Translations under genes and position numbers: made by a program
In this document: positions 43,897 through 54,086 of the stretch, in pieces
Position numbering within the stretch: position 1 is the first letter of the stretch
How the letters are laid out: each line of letters begins with the position of its first letter
Assembly (NCBI GenBank): GCA_021199795.1
Contig: JAJQHJ010000004.1
Coordinates: 262,975-326,974, forward strand
Length of the DNA: 64,000 bases
DNA from: Oscillospiraceae bacterium
Lineage (GTDB): Bacteria > Bacillota > Clostridia > Oscillospirales > Ruminococcaceae
Direction: 5' to 3'
The notes under the pieces: generated by a model
Database searches by the model: none
What the model saw: the letters and a program-made list of their open reading frames with translations, nothing else
What the model was told of the DNA's origin: nothing

Positions 43897-46800
43897 ATGG
43901 TCAATGTCAAGGACGTTCAGCTTGGCAAGCACGTTGTGAGAAAGAGCTTCGCGAAAATTGACGAAGTCCTCGAAATGCCGAACCTTATCGACATTCAGAA
44001 AGTCTCCTACAAGTGGTTTATGGACGAGGGACTCCGTGAAGTCTTCCGCGACACAGCCGCTATCAAGGACTACAACGAGACACTGGAGCTGAGCTTTGTT
44101 GACTACAGGCTCGACAGCGAGCCTAAGTACAGCATCGCGGAGTGCAAGGAAAGGGGCACCACCTATGCCGCACCTCTTCGTGTAACTGCGAGACTCCACA
44201 ATCTCGAAACCGGCGAAATCAAGGACTCGGAAATCTACATGGGCGACTTCCCTCTCATGACTCCCTCCGGCACGTTTATCATCAACGGTGCGGAAAGAGT
44301 TGTAGTTTCTCAGCTGGTTCGTTCTCCGGGCGTTTACTATGCCGTCGAAAAGGACAAGGTAGGTAAAGACCTCTTCAGCTCAACAGTCATCCCTAACAGA
44401 GGTGCATGGCTCGAGTATGAAATGGACTCGAACGACGTTGTCTATGTAAGAATCGACAAGAACAGAAAGATCCCGATCACTACATTCATAAGGGCTTTAG
44501 GCGTCGGCACCAATCAGGAGATTGACGAATTCTTCAACCATGACCCACGTCTTTCCGAGACAATGCTCCAGAAAGACTCGACCAACTCTACCGAAGAGGG
44601 ACTCCTCGAAGTCTACCGCAGACTTCGCCCGGGTGAACCTCCGACGGTTGATACAGCTATCACTCACATAAATAACCTCTTCTTCGACGCAAGAAGATAT
44701 GACCTTTGCAGATTCGGTCGCTATAAATACAACAAGAAGCTGGGCGTTGCTTCAAGAATCACCGGCTACGCTCTCACAAGACCGGTTGTCGCTCCGTTGA
44801 CTGGCGAAATCCTCGCCGACCAGGGAGACATGGTAACAGCTGAACTCGCTGCTAAGATTGAGCAGGCGGGCGTCAAGGAAGTCTATATCGACGTCGAAAA
44901 GAGAGAAATGATCACCGACGCCGACGGTCAGGTAACCCACAAGATCGAGCATGTTGAGGTCAAGGCTATCGGCAACGGCATGGTTGATATCAGTGAGTAT
45001 ATCGACTTTGACGCCAAGCCATTCGGCATCAACGAAAAGGTTTCGTTCACAGTCCTGAAAGAGATTCTCGAGAGCGCGGGAAGTCATGACGAGCTTGTCG
45101 ACATGGTCAAGTCGAGACGCGAAGAGCTGATACCCATGCACATCACCATTGAGGACATCTGGGCTACAATCAGCTACTTCCTGAACCTCTGCGAGGGCGT
45201 CGGAAATGTAGACGACATCGACCACCTCGGCAACAGAAGAATCAGATGCGTAGGCGAGCTCCTCCAGAACCAGTTCAGAATCGGTATGGCTAGAATGGAA
45301 AGAGTCATCCGTGAAAGAATGAACATCCAGTCTCAGGATATCGAAACTGTCACTCCTACTGCTCTCATAAATATCCGTCCAATCACTGCGGCAATCCGTG
45401 AATTCTTTGGAAGCTCTCCGCTTTCCCAGTTCATGGATCAGTCGAATCCGCTTGCTGAACTAACCCATAAGAGAAGACTTTCAGCCCTGGGTCCTGGCGG
45501 TCTTTCAAGAGACAGAGCCGGATTTGAAGTAAGAGACGTTCACTACACCCACTACGGAAGAATGTGCCCGATCGAGACCCCTGAAGGACCTAACATCGGA
45601 CTTATCTCCTACCTCGCTTCCTATGCGAAGATAAATGAGTACGGCTTCATCGAAGCACCCTACCGCAGAGTTGACAAGGCGACAGGCGTTGTCACCGACG
45701 AGGTTGTCTATATGACCGCCGACGTCGAGGATAACTACATGATAGCTCAGGCTAATGAGCCCCTTACCCCCGACAACAAGTTTGCCAAGGCTAAGGTTAA
45801 CGGCAGATACCGTGACCAGATCATGGAGATTGACCGCGAGAACATCGACTTCATGGATGTTTCGCCTAAGATGGTTGTCTCTGTTGCAACTGCTATGATC
45901 CCGTTCCTTGAGAATGATGACGCTAACCGTGCACTGATGGGTGCTAACATGCAGCGTCAGGCTGTTCCGCTTCTTACCACCGAGAACCCGATTGTCGGAA
46001 CCGGTATGGAATATAAGGCTTGCGTTGACTCGGGCGTCGCAGTTGTAAGTGACGCTGCCGGCGTAGTTGAGAGAGTGGATGCCTCCGAAATCGTTGTTCG
46101 TGAAGATAACGGCGAGCTCCACACCTATCCATTGACCAAGTTCAAGAGAAGTAACTCCGGAACATGTACGAACCAGAGACCTATTGTCACTAAGGGCGAG
46201 AGAATCGACGCTCACCAGGTAATAGGCGATGGACCCGCAACCTGCAACGGTGAAATTTCCCTCGGTAAGAACGCTCTTATCGGCTTCATGACCTGGGAGG
46301 GCTACAACTACGAGGACGCTGTTCTCTTAAACGAAAAGTTAGTCAGAAACGACACATATACATCAATCCACATCGAGGAATATGAGCTCGAATGCAGAGA
46401 AACCAAGCTGGGTCCTGAGGAAATCACCAAGGATATCCCCGGTGTCGGCGAAGATGCACTCAAAGACCTCGACGAAAATGGCATCATAAGAATAGGTGCA
46501 GAAGTCCGTTCCGGCGACATCCTTGTCGGCAAGGTAACACCTAAGGGCGAGACTGAGCTCACTGCTGAAGAAAGACTCCTAAGAGCTATATTCGGCGAAA
46601 AGGCAAGGGAAGTAAGGGACAATTCACTAAGAGTTCCTCACGGCGAATCTGGTATCATCATCGACGTCAAGGTATTCACCCCCGAGAATTGCGACGAGCT
46701 CCAGCCGGGAGTAAATATGCTTGTCCGCTGCTACATCGCTCAGAAGAGAAAGATTTCTGTCGGCGACAAGATGGCAGGTAGACACGGCAACAAGGGTGTT

Positions 46801-47682
46801 GTTTCAAGAATCCTTTCTCAGGAGGATATGCCGTTCTTAGAAGACGGAACTCCTCTTGACATAGTTCTTAACCCCCTGGGCGTTCCCTCAAGAATGAATA
46901 TCGGTCAGGTATTGGAAGTCCACCTCGGTATGGCTGCCAAGAAGCTTGGCTGGAAAGTTATGACGCCGGTATTTGACGGCGCACACGAAGAGGACATCCG
47001 CGAGTGCTTCAAGCTCGCAGGAATGGCGGAGGATGGTAAGACAACCCTCTATGACGGCAGAACCGGTGAGCCTTTTGACAACCGCGTAACCGTCGGAATC
47101 ATGTATTACCTCAAGCTCCATCACCTCGTTGACGATAAGATCCACGCACGTTCAGTAGGACCCTACTCACTGGTCACTCAGCAGCCTCTCGGCGGTAAAG
47201 CGCAGTTTGGCGGACAGAGATTCGGTGAAATGGAAGTCTGGGCACTTGAAGCCTATGGTGCTGCCTACACTCTCCAGGAAATCCTCACTGTCAAGTCGGA
47301 CGATACGATAGGAAGAGTCAAGACCTATGAAGCAATAGTCAAGGGTCAGAATGTTCCTCAGTCGGGCATTCCTGAGTCGTTCAAGGTACTAGTCAAGGAG
47401 CTCCAGTCGCTTGCACTCGATGTAAGAGTCCTGGATGCTGACGGAAACGAAATCGACCTCAAGCAGAACTTCGAGGACGACAACGACATCATTCCTCAGC
47501 CCGTAAGTGAACCTGACGACGACTACGGCATGAGCGAAGTAGCCGACGACGGCATCGACGGCGACTACGGCGAAGACGGCGATTATGACGACTTTGATGA
47601 CGAAGACGAGGACGACCTCGATGACAGCGGCTTCGACGGCTTCTCTGTCAAGGACGGGGAGTCTGACGACATCGTTGACTAA
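43897..47682 (+). CDS. rpoB: RNA polymerase beta subunit
   Basis: A 1261-residue catalytic subunit. Landmarks: the N-terminal lobes, the rifampicin-pocket region with [20 protein letters not shown] then [31 protein letters not shown], the Lys-containing [11 protein letters not shown] loop near the active site, and the C-terminal clamp [20 protein letters not shown]. After the usual end (about residue 1190) comes an extra tail of some 65 residues made mostly of Asp, Glu and Gly. AAGGAGTG precedes the ATG. rplJ and rplL, which usually precede rpoB, are not here; a type I-like module and a promoter are instead. rpoC follows after 88 bp. Confidence 0.98.
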   Translation: MVNVKDVQLGKHVVRKSFAKIDEVLEMPNLIDIQKVSYKWFMDEGLREVFRDTAAIKDYNETLELSFVDYRLDSEPKYSIAECKERGTTYAAPLRVTARLHNLETGEIKDSEIYMGDFPLMTPSGTFIINGAERVVVSQLVRSPGVYYAVEKDKVGKDLFSSTVIPNRGAWLEYEMDSNDVVYVRIDKNRKIPITTFIRALGVGTNQEIDEFFNHDPRLSETMLQKDSTNSTEEGLLEVYRRLRPGEPPTVDTAITHINNLFFDARRYDLCRFGRYKYNKKLGVASRITGYALTRPVVAPLTGEILADQGDMVTAELAAKIEQAGVKEVYIDVEKREMITDADGQVTHKIEHVEVKAIGNGMVDISEYIDFDAKPFGINEKVSFTVLKEILESAGSHDELVDMVKSRREELIPMHITIEDIWATISYFLNLCEGVGNVDDIDHLGNRRIRCVGELLQNQFRIGMARMERVIRERMNIQSQDIETVTPTALINIRPITAAIREFFGSSPLSQFMDQSNPLAELTHKRRLSALGPGGLSRDRAGFEVRDVHYTHYGRMCPIETPEGPNIGLISYLASYAKINEYGFIEAPYRRVDKATGVVTDEVVYMTADVEDNYMIAQANEPLTPDNKFAKAKVNGRYRDQIMEIDRENIDFMDVSPKMVVSVATAMIPFLENDDANRALMGANMQRQAVPLLTTENPIVGTGMEYKACVDSGVAVVSDAAGVVERVDASEIVVREDNGELHTYPLTKFKRSNSGTCTNQRPIVTKGERIDAHQVIGDGPATCNGEISLGKNALIGFMTWEGYNYEDAVLLNEKLVRNDTYTSIHIEEYELECRETKLGPEEITKDIPGVGEDALKDLDENGIIRIGAEVRSGDILVGKVTPKGETELTAEERLLRAIFGEKAREVRDNSLRVPHGESGIIIDVKVFTPENCDELQPGVNMLVRCYIAQKRKISVGDKMAGRHGNKGVVSRILSQEDMPFLEDGTPLDIVLNPLGVPSRMNIGQVLEVHLGMAAKKLGWKVMTPVFDGAHEEDIRECFKLAGMAEDGKTTLYDGRTGEPFDNRVTVGIMYYLKLHHLVDDKIHARSVGPYSLVTQQPLGGKAQFGGQRFGEMEVWALEAYGAAYTLQEILTVKSDDTIGRVKTYEAIVKGQNVPQSGIPESFKVLVKELQSLALDVRVLDADGNEIDLKQNFEDDNDIIPQPVSEPDDDYGMSEVADDGIDGDYGEDGDYDDFDDEDEDDLDDSGFDGFSVKDGESDDIVD

Positions 47683-47770
47683 ATCAGGCTGACGCAAGTG
47701 AAAATCTGAGGATTCCAGGCTGGGATTCTCAGAGATTCACAGGAATAATAGTGTAAAGAGGGTTTGCATT

Positions 47771-50700
47771 TTGGAATTTAACGTATTTGATTCTATAAAA
47801 ATCGGTCTTGCTTCGCCAGAACAGATAAGAAGCTGGTCGCATGGCGAAGTAACAAAGCCCGAAACCATCAACTACCGCACGCAGAAGCCTGAAAGAGACG
47901 GTCTTTTCTGCGAAAGAATCTTCGGTCCTACAAAGGACTGGGAGTGCCACTGCGGAAAATATAAGAAGATTCGCTTCAAGGGCAAGGTCTGCGAAAGATG
48001 CGGCGTCGAGGTAACAAGAGCCAAGGTAAGACGTGAAAGAATGGGTCACATTGAGCTTGCAGCTCCCGTTTCCCACATCTGGTACTTCAAGGGCACACCG
48101 TCGAGAATCGGTCAGATGCTCGAAATCTCCTCAAAGCGTCTTGAAGAGGTTCTTTACTTCACAAAGTATATCGTAACCGATCCTGGCGACACAGGGCTGG
48201 TCAAGAAGCAGATTCTTACCGAGCGCGAATATCAGGACGCAAAAGAGCGTTATGAGGACAAGTTCACCGCCGAAATGGGCGCAGAGGCTATCCAGAAGCT
48301 CTTAAGCGAAATAGACGTTGAGGCACTTTCAAACGAGCTCAAGGCAGAGCTCAAGGATCTGCCGCAGGGTCAGAAGAGAATAAAGCTACTCAAGAGACTC
48401 GAAATAGTCGAGGCATTCAGAACCTCCGGCAACAAGCCCGAGTGGATGATCATGAATGTCGTTCCGGTTATTCCTCCGGATCTAAGACCTATGGTTCCCC
48501 TGGATGGCGGAAGATATGCTACATCTGACTTAAACGATCTCTACAGAAGAGTAATAAACCGTAACAACCGACTCAAGAGAATGCTTGAGCTCGACGCTCC
48601 TGACATCATTATCCGTAATGAGAAGAGAATGCTTCAGGAAGCAGTCGACGCACTTATCGACAACGGCAGACACGGAAGACCTGTTACAGGTCCTAACAAC
48701 CGTGCTTTCAAGTCGCTTTCAGATATGCTCAAGGGTAAGCAGGGTAGATTCCGTCAGAACCTCCTTGGTAAGCGTGTTGACTATTCAGGACGTTCCGTTA
48801 TCGTTGTAGGACCTGAGCTCAAGATGTATCAGTGCGGTCTTCCTAAGGAAATGGCGTTAGAGCTCTTCAAGCCGTTTGTAATGAAGCGACTTGTCGACAC
48901 CAATCCGCAGATAAACATCAAGTCTGCAAGAAAGATGGTCGAAAAGGGCACAGACGAGGTCTGGGATGCACTTGAAAACGTAATTCAGGGTCACCCGGTT
49001 CTTCTTAACCGTGCACCTACTCTTCATAGACTCGGTATCCAGGCGTTTGAGCCTGTCCTGGTCGAGGGCAGAGCCTTAAAGCTCCATCCGCTTGCATGTA
49101 CGGCATACAACGCCGACTTCGATGGCGACCAGATGTCTGTTCACGTTCCGCTTTCAGTTGAAGCTCAGGCAGAGGCAAGATTCCTCATGCTCGCAGCTAA
49201 CAACCTCCTTAAGCCTGCCGACGGCAAGCCTGTAACCGTTCCTACACAGGACATGGTTCTCGGGTCCTATTACCTGACACTCGTCAAGGACGGCGAAAAG
49301 GGCGAGGGCAAGATTTTCCGCGACGTAAATGAAGCCATGATGGCTTACCAGTCGGGAATAGTCTCACTCCAGGCTAAGATAAAGGTAAGAGTCTCAAGAA
49401 TGGTCGACGGTGAGGAGAAGACAAAGATCATCGACACCACTGTCGGAAGACTCATCTTCAACGAAAGCATTCCTCAGGACTTAGGCTATGTCGACAGAAA
49501 AGACCCCGAGAAGATGTTCGGGCTTGAGGTTGACTTCCTTGTCAAGAAGAAGCAATTAGGCAGCATCATCGATCACTGCCTCAAAAAGCACGGAACAACA
49601 AAGACGAGTGAAATGCTCGACAACATAAAGGCAATGGGATATAAGTACTCCACAAAGTCTGGTATCACCGTTGCTGTAAGCGATGCCGTAATTCCGCCTC
49701 AGAAGAAAGACATTCTCGCCGAGGCAGACAGAAAGGCTGACAAGATCGACAAGCAGTATAAGAGAGGTCTCATTTCAAGAGGCGAGAAGTCGAAGAGGTT
49801 CATCGAAATCTGGACTCAGGCGACCGACGAAGTGACCACCGCTTTGCAGGATAATATGGATAAGTACAACCCGATCTACATGATGTCCGACTCTGGAGCA
49901 AGAGGTTCTCTCGCTCAGATTAGACAGCTCGCAGGTATGAGAGGACTTATCGCAAACACTTCCGGTGCGACAATCGAAATGCCTATCAGAGCTAACTATC
50001 GTGAGGGTCTTACCGTACTCGAATACTTCATCTCTTCAAGAGGTGCAAGAAAGGGTCTTACCGATACCGCTCTTCGTACCGCCGACTCTGGTTACCTTAC
50101 AAGACGACTTGTTGATGTTTCCCAGGATGTCATCATCACTGAGGACGACTGCGGAACCCACGAGGGCATCGATGTATTTGAAATCCGTAACGGCAACGAG
50201 CTCATCGAGCCGTTCGACGAAAGACTTGTCGGAAGATTCCTGGTTGAGGATCTTGTCGACGAATCGACTGGCGAGGTTATCATGTCAAATGACAAGCTCA
50301 TGACTCAAGATGACGCCGTAACAGTTATAAATTACCTCAATTCTGTCGGAAGAGACAGAATCGCTATCCGTTCAGTCCTCGGATGCAAGTCCAAGCGCGG
50401 CGTCTGCGCCAAGTGCTATGGTATGGATCTTGCCCACTCCACCGTCGTTTCAGTCGGTGAGGCAGTCGGTATCATCGCGGCACAGTCCATAGGCGAGCCT
50501 GGTACTCAGCTTACAATGAGAACGTTCCACACCGGTGGTGTTGCATCGGCTGAAGATATCACCCAGGGTCTTCCTAGAGTTGAAGAGCTCTTCGAGTCGA
50601 GAAAGCCAAAGGGTGCCGCAATCCTTTCAAAGACTGACGGCGTAGTAAGCTTCGACGAGATCAAGAAGAGCCGTGTAATAGTTGTCACCAACCAGGAAAC

Positions 50701-51547
50701 TGGCGAGGTTGAACAGTACTCAATTCCTTGGGACTATAGAATCGTAGTCAAGGAGGGCGAGGAAGTCAAGGCTGGCGATTTACTCACAGCCGGCTCCAAG
50801 AACCCATCAGATATCCTTGCAATTCAGGGCACCGAGGCTGTCAGAAACTACATCATCACCGAAGTACAGAAAGTCTACAGACTCCAGGGTGTTGACGTTA
50901 ACGACAAGCACATCGAAGTCATTACAAGACAGATGCTCAGACGTGTCAAGGTTGAGGATCCGGGATCAAGCTATCTCCTCCCTGGTTCACTCATCGATCG
51001 TAACGAAGTCGAGGAAATGAACCGTCAGATTCAGGAAGAGATCGATGCTGGCAATGAGGACGCAAGACTCATCACTACTTCAGCTGCCATCCAGGGTATC
51101 ACAAAGGCTTCTTCAAGCTCCGAGAGCTTCCTCTCCGCAGCTTCATTCCAGGAGACCACAAGGGCTCTTACAGATGCCGCAATCAAGGGCAAGTCTGACC
51201 ACCTCCTCGGTCTTAAGGAGAACGTTATCATCGGTAAGCTTCTCCCTGCAGGTACTGGTATGCCGGTTTATAACAATGTCCAGGTTGTGAAAAATGAGGC
51301 GTTTGCTGAGCATAATGCAGCCGACCATAAGTCCGGCTCCTCAGTCCGTCCGGTTTCCAAGCCGATAAACGTCACACCCTTGGCTCCCATCGTTGACTAT
51401 GAGCCGGATGAAGATCCGATTCCCGAGACTCCGAGATTCGTCGACACAAGAACTGCCGAGGAAATCCACGACTCCATCTATGGGGTAGTTCGTGATTCAG
51501 CGGCAAAGGCGACTGAGGAAATGAACCAGCCGACAACGACTGATTAA
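47771..51547 (+). CDS. rpoC: RNA polymerase beta' subunit
   Basis: A 1258-residue catalytic subunit. Landmarks: the zinc-binding C-x-C...C..C at the N-terminus ([20 protein letters not shown]), the Mg-binding active site NADFDGDQM (about residue 455), the bridge and trigger regions ([35 protein letters not shown]), and the second zinc cluster [17 protein letters not shown]. The start is TTG 47771 behind GAGGG. In the rpoB-rpoC gap a hairpin (TCTGAG/CTCAGA with flanking TGAA/TTCA) could separate the messages. The tail is Pro- and Thr-rich. Ends at a very strong terminator. Confidence 0.98.
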   Translation: MEFNVFDSIKIGLASPEQIRSWSHGEVTKPETINYRTQKPERDGLFCERIFGPTKDWECHCGKYKKIRFKGKVCERCGVEVTRAKVRRERMGHIELAAPVSHIWYFKGTPSRIGQMLEISSKRLEEVLYFTKYIVTDPGDTGLVKKQILTEREYQDAKERYEDKFTAEMGAEAIQKLLSEIDVEALSNELKAELKDLPQGQKRIKLLKRLEIVEAFRTSGNKPEWMIMNVVPVIPPDLRPMVPLDGGRYATSDLNDLYRRVINRNNRLKRMLELDAPDIIIRNEKRMLQEAVDALIDNGRHGRPVTGPNNRAFKSLSDMLKGKQGRFRQNLLGKRVDYSGRSVIVVGPELKMYQCGLPKEMALELFKPFVMKRLVDTNPQINIKSARKMVEKGTDEVWDALENVIQGHPVLLNRAPTLHRLGIQAFEPVLVEGRALKLHPLACTAYNADFDGDQMSVHVPLSVEAQAEARFLMLAANNLLKPADGKPVTVPTQDMVLGSYYLTLVKDGEKGEGKIFRDVNEAMMAYQSGIVSLQAKIKVRVSRMVDGEEKTKIIDTTVGRLIFNESIPQDLGYVDRKDPEKMFGLEVDFLVKKKQLGSIIDHCLKKHGTTKTSEMLDNIKAMGYKYSTKSGITVAVSDAVIPPQKKDILAEADRKADKIDKQYKRGLISRGEKSKRFIEIWTQATDEVTTALQDNMDKYNPIYMMSDSGARGSLAQIRQLAGMRGLIANTSGATIEMPIRANYREGLTVLEYFISSRGARKGLTDTALRTADSGYLTRRLVDVSQDVIITEDDCGTHEGIDVFEIRNGNELIEPFDERLVGRFLVEDLVDESTGEVIMSNDKLMTQDDAVTVINYLNSVGRDRIAIRSVLGCKSKRGVCAKCYGMDLAHSTVVSVGEAVGIIAAQSIGEPGTQLTMRTFHTGGVASAEDITQGLPRVEELFESRKPKGAAILSKTDGVVSFDEIKKSRVIVVTNQETGEVEQYSIPWDYRIVVKEGEEVKAGDLLTAGSKNPSDILAIQGTEAVRNYIITEVQKVYRLQGVDVNDKHIEVITRQMLRRVKVEDPGSSYLLPGSLIDRNEVEEMNRQIQEEIDAGNEDARLITTSAAIQGITKASSSSESFLSAASFQETTRALTDAAIKGKSDHLLGLKENVIIGKLLPAGTGMPVYNNVQVVKNEAFAEHNAADHKSGSSVRPVSKPINVTPLAPIVDYEPDEDPIPETPRFVDTRTAEEIHDSIYGVVRDSAAKATEEMNQPTTTD

Positions 51548-51586
51548 TCCTGAAAGTTTCATTCCATTCTTTTTCATTCTCTTTTC

Positions 51587-51628
51587 GCCCCCAGCCGCTT
51601 CCCACATCGCGGCTGGGGGCAACCTTTT
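51587..51628 (+). terminator. Terminator of rpoBC
   Basis: GCCCCCAGCCGC (51587-51598) pairs with GCGGCTGGGGGC (51609-51620) over 12 bp, then TTTTT. Confidence 0.95.
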
Positions 51629-51639
51629 TCACTGAAATA

Positions 51640-51675
51640 AAAAAGCCGGCTCAGATTTCAACCGAGCCGGTTTTG
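51640..51675 (-). terminator. Terminator of the GH5 lipoprotein gene
   Basis: On the minus strand CCGGCTCGG... pairs to give an AACCGGCTC/GAGCCGGCTT stem followed by TTTT. It faces the rpoC terminator. Confidence 0.85.
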
Positions 51676-51688
51676 TATTCTCAAGTTG

Positions 51689-52801
51689 TTATTCAGCTGT
51701 TTCTGTTTCCACCGATAGCGGGTAAATCTTGTCATAGATATATTCCGCCATGGCGTTGGTGGCTTCACTTGTGAGGTCGTATTCATACCATCCGGTTTCG
51801 TCGTTCCAGGATGGCTGCATCCAGACCATGATTCCGTTCCAACCGTTGTCATAGCACGCCTGGTACTTTTCAGTAAGGGTTAATCCACATTCATCAGCGT
51901 CGTCATTGCTCGTCTCACCTATAAGGCAGGGCTTCGTCCATTCAAGCCCGAATTCCTCAGGGGTTTCGGTGCAGGGGTAGCCAAAATAATTTTTCTGCCA
52001 CATGTAGTAGTGGGTGGAGTAGAAGTCGAGGTAGGCGTTCTCGTCACCTGTGAGTTCATATAAATACTCATCCGAGACCATGTTGCCGTTGTAGTTATCC
52101 GAATTGTACTTGATCATTCCTAGTCCGACAGTCACAAGAATATCCGAATTCTCGTGTATAACTGCTGCGCACTTCCCGAAGAAGTAGGAAAGATTCTCCC
52201 ATTCAACGTTGCCGCACTCTTCATTTTCATATACCCAGTCGGGCTCGTTCATAATGTCGATTGAGAAGAGGTATTCGCAGTCGCCATATCTCTCGCAGAA
52301 CTCTTTCACATAGGTCTCGGCGAATGCGTCGGCGGTATCCTTGTTGTTGACTAACGCCTGCCAGTCTTCGCCTGATGATCCCTTGAAGTGGTCAAAAGAC
52401 AGAAGCGTCGCCATCACATAGACCTCATACTTTTCGGCAAGAGCGAAAAGCTTGTCGAGGTCGTCCCAGTGACCGGAGTTAATCTCAACGATTTCGCCAT
52501 CAGATGTGAGGCTTACGATGCTTTCACCCTCGCAGTTGATCCATATTCTCGTGCAGTTGATGTTATCTGAAGCCAGGAGTGCGAACGTCTCCTCCCAGGC
52601 TTCCTCGTCCATGCTGCCGGTGAAGTCGTTCCAGGCTATCCAGGGAGTGTTGACGCCGTTTATCCAGAGTTCACTGCCATCAACCATGAAGCTTGTTCCC
52701 TCGACATAAACCCTTGCGGAAGCGGCGGATTCCGTGCTGCCGCAGGAAACAAGCGAGAGAGTTATTACAACCGCAATCATTACGGTAAAAATTCTTTTCA
52801 T
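51689..52801 (-). CDS. GH5-type glycoside hydrolase lipoprotein
   Basis: A 370-residue protein. The lipobox LVSC gives Cys20 as the lipid-anchored residue. The rest is a single (beta/alpha)8 barrel of clan GH-A: WINGVNTPWIAW near the first strand, NCTRIWINCEG, LFSIDIMNEPDW with Glu186 as acid/base, YSTHYYMW, and KPCLIGETSND with Glu296 as nucleophile. This is the pattern of GH5 mannanase/cellulase-like enzymes. It would cut beta-glycans at the cell surface. No carbohydrate-binding module is attached. It is divergent from the riboswitch-queT unit, with its own promoter. Confidence 0.88.
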   Translation of the reverse strand: MKRIFTVMIAVVITLSLVSCGSTESAASARVYVEGTSFMVDGSELWINGVNTPWIAWNDFTGSMDEEAWEETFALLASDNINCTRIWINCEGESIVSLTSDGEIVEINSGHWDDLDKLFALAEKYEVYVMATLLSFDHFKGSSGEDWQALVNNKDTADAFAETYVKEFCERYGDCEYLFSIDIMNEPDWVYENEECGNVEWENLSYFFGKCAAVIHENSDILVTVGLGMIKYNSDNYNGNMVSDEYLYELTGDENAYLDFYSTHYYMWQKNYFGYPCTETPEEFGLEWTKPCLIGETSNDDADECGLTLTEKYQACYDNGWNGIMVWMQPSWNDETGWYEYDLTSEATNAMAEYIYDKIYPLSVETETAE

Positions 52802-52827
52802 AGTGTCTTACCTCCAATCATGCTAAT

Positions 52828-52856
52828 ATTGTAACATGCCTTAAGCTCGTTGTCAA
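52828..52856 (-). promoter_or_regulatory. Promoter of the GH5 gene
   Basis: Minus strand TTGACA (52856-52851), 17 nt, then TACAAT (52833-52828); GGAGGT follows before the ATG. Confidence 0.8.
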
Positions 52857-52866
52857 GAAATAAGGC

Positions 52867-52895
52867 TTGACAACTTGGGCGTAATCGGCTATAAT
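52867..52895 (+). promoter_or_regulatory. Promoter of riboswitch-queT
   Basis: TTGACA (52867-52872), 17 nt, then TATAAT (52890-52895). Confidence 0.88.
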
Positions 52896-52901
52896 AGTCA
52901 G

Positions 52902-52990
52902 GCTGTGAGAAGCCTTGCAAGTGGACTTGTCGCGGCAAAAATTTAATACGGGTGTCACCTTGAAAACCACCCGGATAAAAAACAAGGAGT
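52902..52990 (+). promoter_or_regulatory. preQ1 riboswitch (probably class III) controlling queT
   Basis: The leader ahead of a queuosine-precursor transporter is structured as expected for a translational preQ1 switch. A first stem-loop is near 52912-52936, then the A-rich joining stretch CAAAAATTTAATA. A perfect CGGGTG/CACCCG hairpin (52949-52954, 52968-52973) has a loop containing CCTTG (52958-52962). That loop is complementary to CAAGG of the ribosome site (52983-52987), a far pseudoknot that would hide the start. The size and far pseudoknot fit class III, known from Ruminococcaceae queT leaders, better than class I or II. Confidence 0.75.
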
Positions 52991-52998
52991 AATTTAAC

Positions 52999-53478
52999 AT
53001 GAAAAACTTATCCGTATCAAGACTCGTGAAACTGGCAGTTGTGACTGCAATCTATGTCGCACTGACACTGGCTCTCAGTTCGCTCTCCTATGGCAACATC
53101 CAGTTCAGGATTGCCGAGGCACTGATGCTTCTCTGTTTCTACCGTAAAGACTACAGCATTTCTTTGATCCTGGGGTGCTTGCTCGCAAACATCTTCAGCA
53201 CAATTGGAATCGTAGACATGGTGTTCGGAACTGCGGCAACGGTTTTGGCTGTTATCTGCATGATGTACAGCCCGAATATCTATGTCGCGTCCATATTCCC
53301 GGTCATCTTCAACGGCTTGATAGTCGGAGCAGAGCTTTATTGGTTCGTGGGACTGCCGTTCTGGATTTCCGCTCTTGAAGTAGCATTCGGCGAATTCGTC
53401 TGCGTCTGCGTTTTGGGAATCATCATCTTCAAGCTCTTGGAGAAGAACCAGAAGTTCATGAAGCTACTGACGGATTAG
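52999..53478 (+). CDS. queT: QueT-family transporter (queuosine precursor, ECF S component)
   Basis: A 159-residue membrane protein with five to six helices. The family signature is visible from the start: LAVVTAIYVALTLALSSLSYG followed by NIQFRIAEALMLLCFYRKDY, then SLILGCLLANIFS. QueT proteins are the substrate-binding S component of an ECF transporter for queuine or preQ1-like precursors; the shared ATPase module is not in this window. Translation start ATG 52999 follows AAGGAG, which the leader hairpin loop can sequester. A terminator follows. Confidence 0.93.
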   Translation: MKNLSVSRLVKLAVVTAIYVALTLALSSLSYGNIQFRIAEALMLLCFYRKDYSISLILGCLLANIFSTIGIVDMVFGTAATVLAVICMMYSPNIYVASIFPVIFNGLIVGAELYWFVGLPFWISALEVAFGEFVCVCVLGIIIFKLLEKNQKFMKLLTD

Positions 53479-53523
53479 ACCAACAGGTCATGACCGATAG
53501 GTCGAAAATTTTTTCAAAAAAAT

Positions 53524-53560
53524 GCATTCGGGGTGCAATAAAAATGCTCCCCGATTTGTA
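53524..53560 (+). terminator. Terminator of queT
   Basis: TCGGGG.GCA (53528-53537) pairs with TGC.CCCCGA (53545-53554), followed by TTTGTATT. Confidence 0.75.
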
Positions 53561-53616
53561 TTATAGGTATAAGAGCTTCTTCCGAAAGGAATCGCACTTA
53601 ACATGTTTTCAAAGAA

Positions 53617-53660
53617 ATCTCCCATCCCGAAGCGCACGGGGTGGGAGATACTTTTGTTTG
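53617..53660 (+). terminator. Second strong hairpin, terminator-like
   Basis: ATCTCCCATCCCG (53617-53629) and CGGGGTGGGAGAT (53637-53649) form a 13-bp stem, then ACTTTTGTTT. It isolates the peptide promoter that follows. Confidence 0.75.
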
Positions 53661-53668
53661 AGTTTTTG

Positions 53669-53697
53669 TTGACTTTGTACAATTTGTATGCTATAAT
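53669..53697 (+). promoter_or_regulatory. Promoter of peptide gene, locus C
   Basis: TTGACT (53669-53674), 17 nt, then TATAAT (53692-53697). Confidence 0.82.
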
Positions 53698-53748
53698 GTG
53701 CTCGGTGGGAGGTTGGTTGCTCTTTCCTCGTGAGAGGAGGTGAGGCTA

Positions 53749-53841
53749 ATGGAGATTTTGTCCATCATACTGGAAGTCATGGCTCTGCTATTGACCGCGT
53801 TCTCTATTGGTTACGCCGTCGGTTCCAACCAAAAGAAATAA
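53749..53841 (+). CDS. 30-aa hydrophobic toxin-like peptide, locus C
   Basis: The peptide begins MEILSIILEVMALLLTAFSI, then GYAVGSNQKK. It is nearly the locus A peptide in the second half (LLxTAFSIGYxVGS). It has one membrane helix, with a positively charged end. The ribosome site GAGGAGGTGA is the 3' arm of a hairpin with a GTGA loop (about 53722-53740). The mRNA starts GGTGGGAGG. An antisense RNA gene faces it across a shared hairpin. Confidence 0.72.
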   Translation: MEILSIILEVMALLLTAFSIGYAVGSNQKK

Positions 53842-53935
53842 CCGCGCTTGAGTTCTTCAGCGCGGTCATCAGCTAACGTCTATGATGGGAGAGGGTGACC
53901 GTTGCCTGAACTGCAATTCAGGCAAGCCTCTCACC
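53830..53935 (-). ncRNA. Antisense RNA (type I antitoxin candidate), locus C
   Basis: It starts GGTGAGAGG. Its first hairpin is TTGCCTGAA/TTCAGGCAA. The terminator stem is made by CCGCGCTGAA/CTCAAGCGCGG (53866-53842), followed by TTATTTCTTTT on the minus strand. About 105 nt, complementary to the 3' untranslated end of the peptide mRNA. Confidence 0.72.
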
Positions 53936-53941
53936 ACTTTT

Positions 53942-53970
53942 ATTATATACCATCCCCGCCGTTTTGTCAA
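53942..53970 (-). promoter_or_regulatory. Promoter of antisense RNA, locus C
   Basis: Minus strand TTGACA (53970-53965), 17 nt, then TATAAT (53947-53942). Confidence 0.85.
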
Positions 53971-54015
53971 CGGCTTTTTTTATTTTCACAGAAATTGCGA
54001 ATTGCAATCTGCCTC

Positions 54016-54044
54016 TTGATTTTCCCCGACAAACAGTATATAAT
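54016..54044 (+). promoter_or_regulatory. Promoter of typA
   Basis: TTGATT (54016-54021), 17 nt, then TATAAT (54039-54044). Confidence 0.7.
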
Positions 54045-54086
54045 ATCATTGGTCAAGAAAACACTTTATCGGAAAGAGGAAGTAAA

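Noticed and set aside
53604..53744. 46-codon frame MFSKKSPIPKR... ahead of toxin locus C
   Set aside because: It is made of the terminator hairpin and the promoter of locus C, so coding is unlikely.
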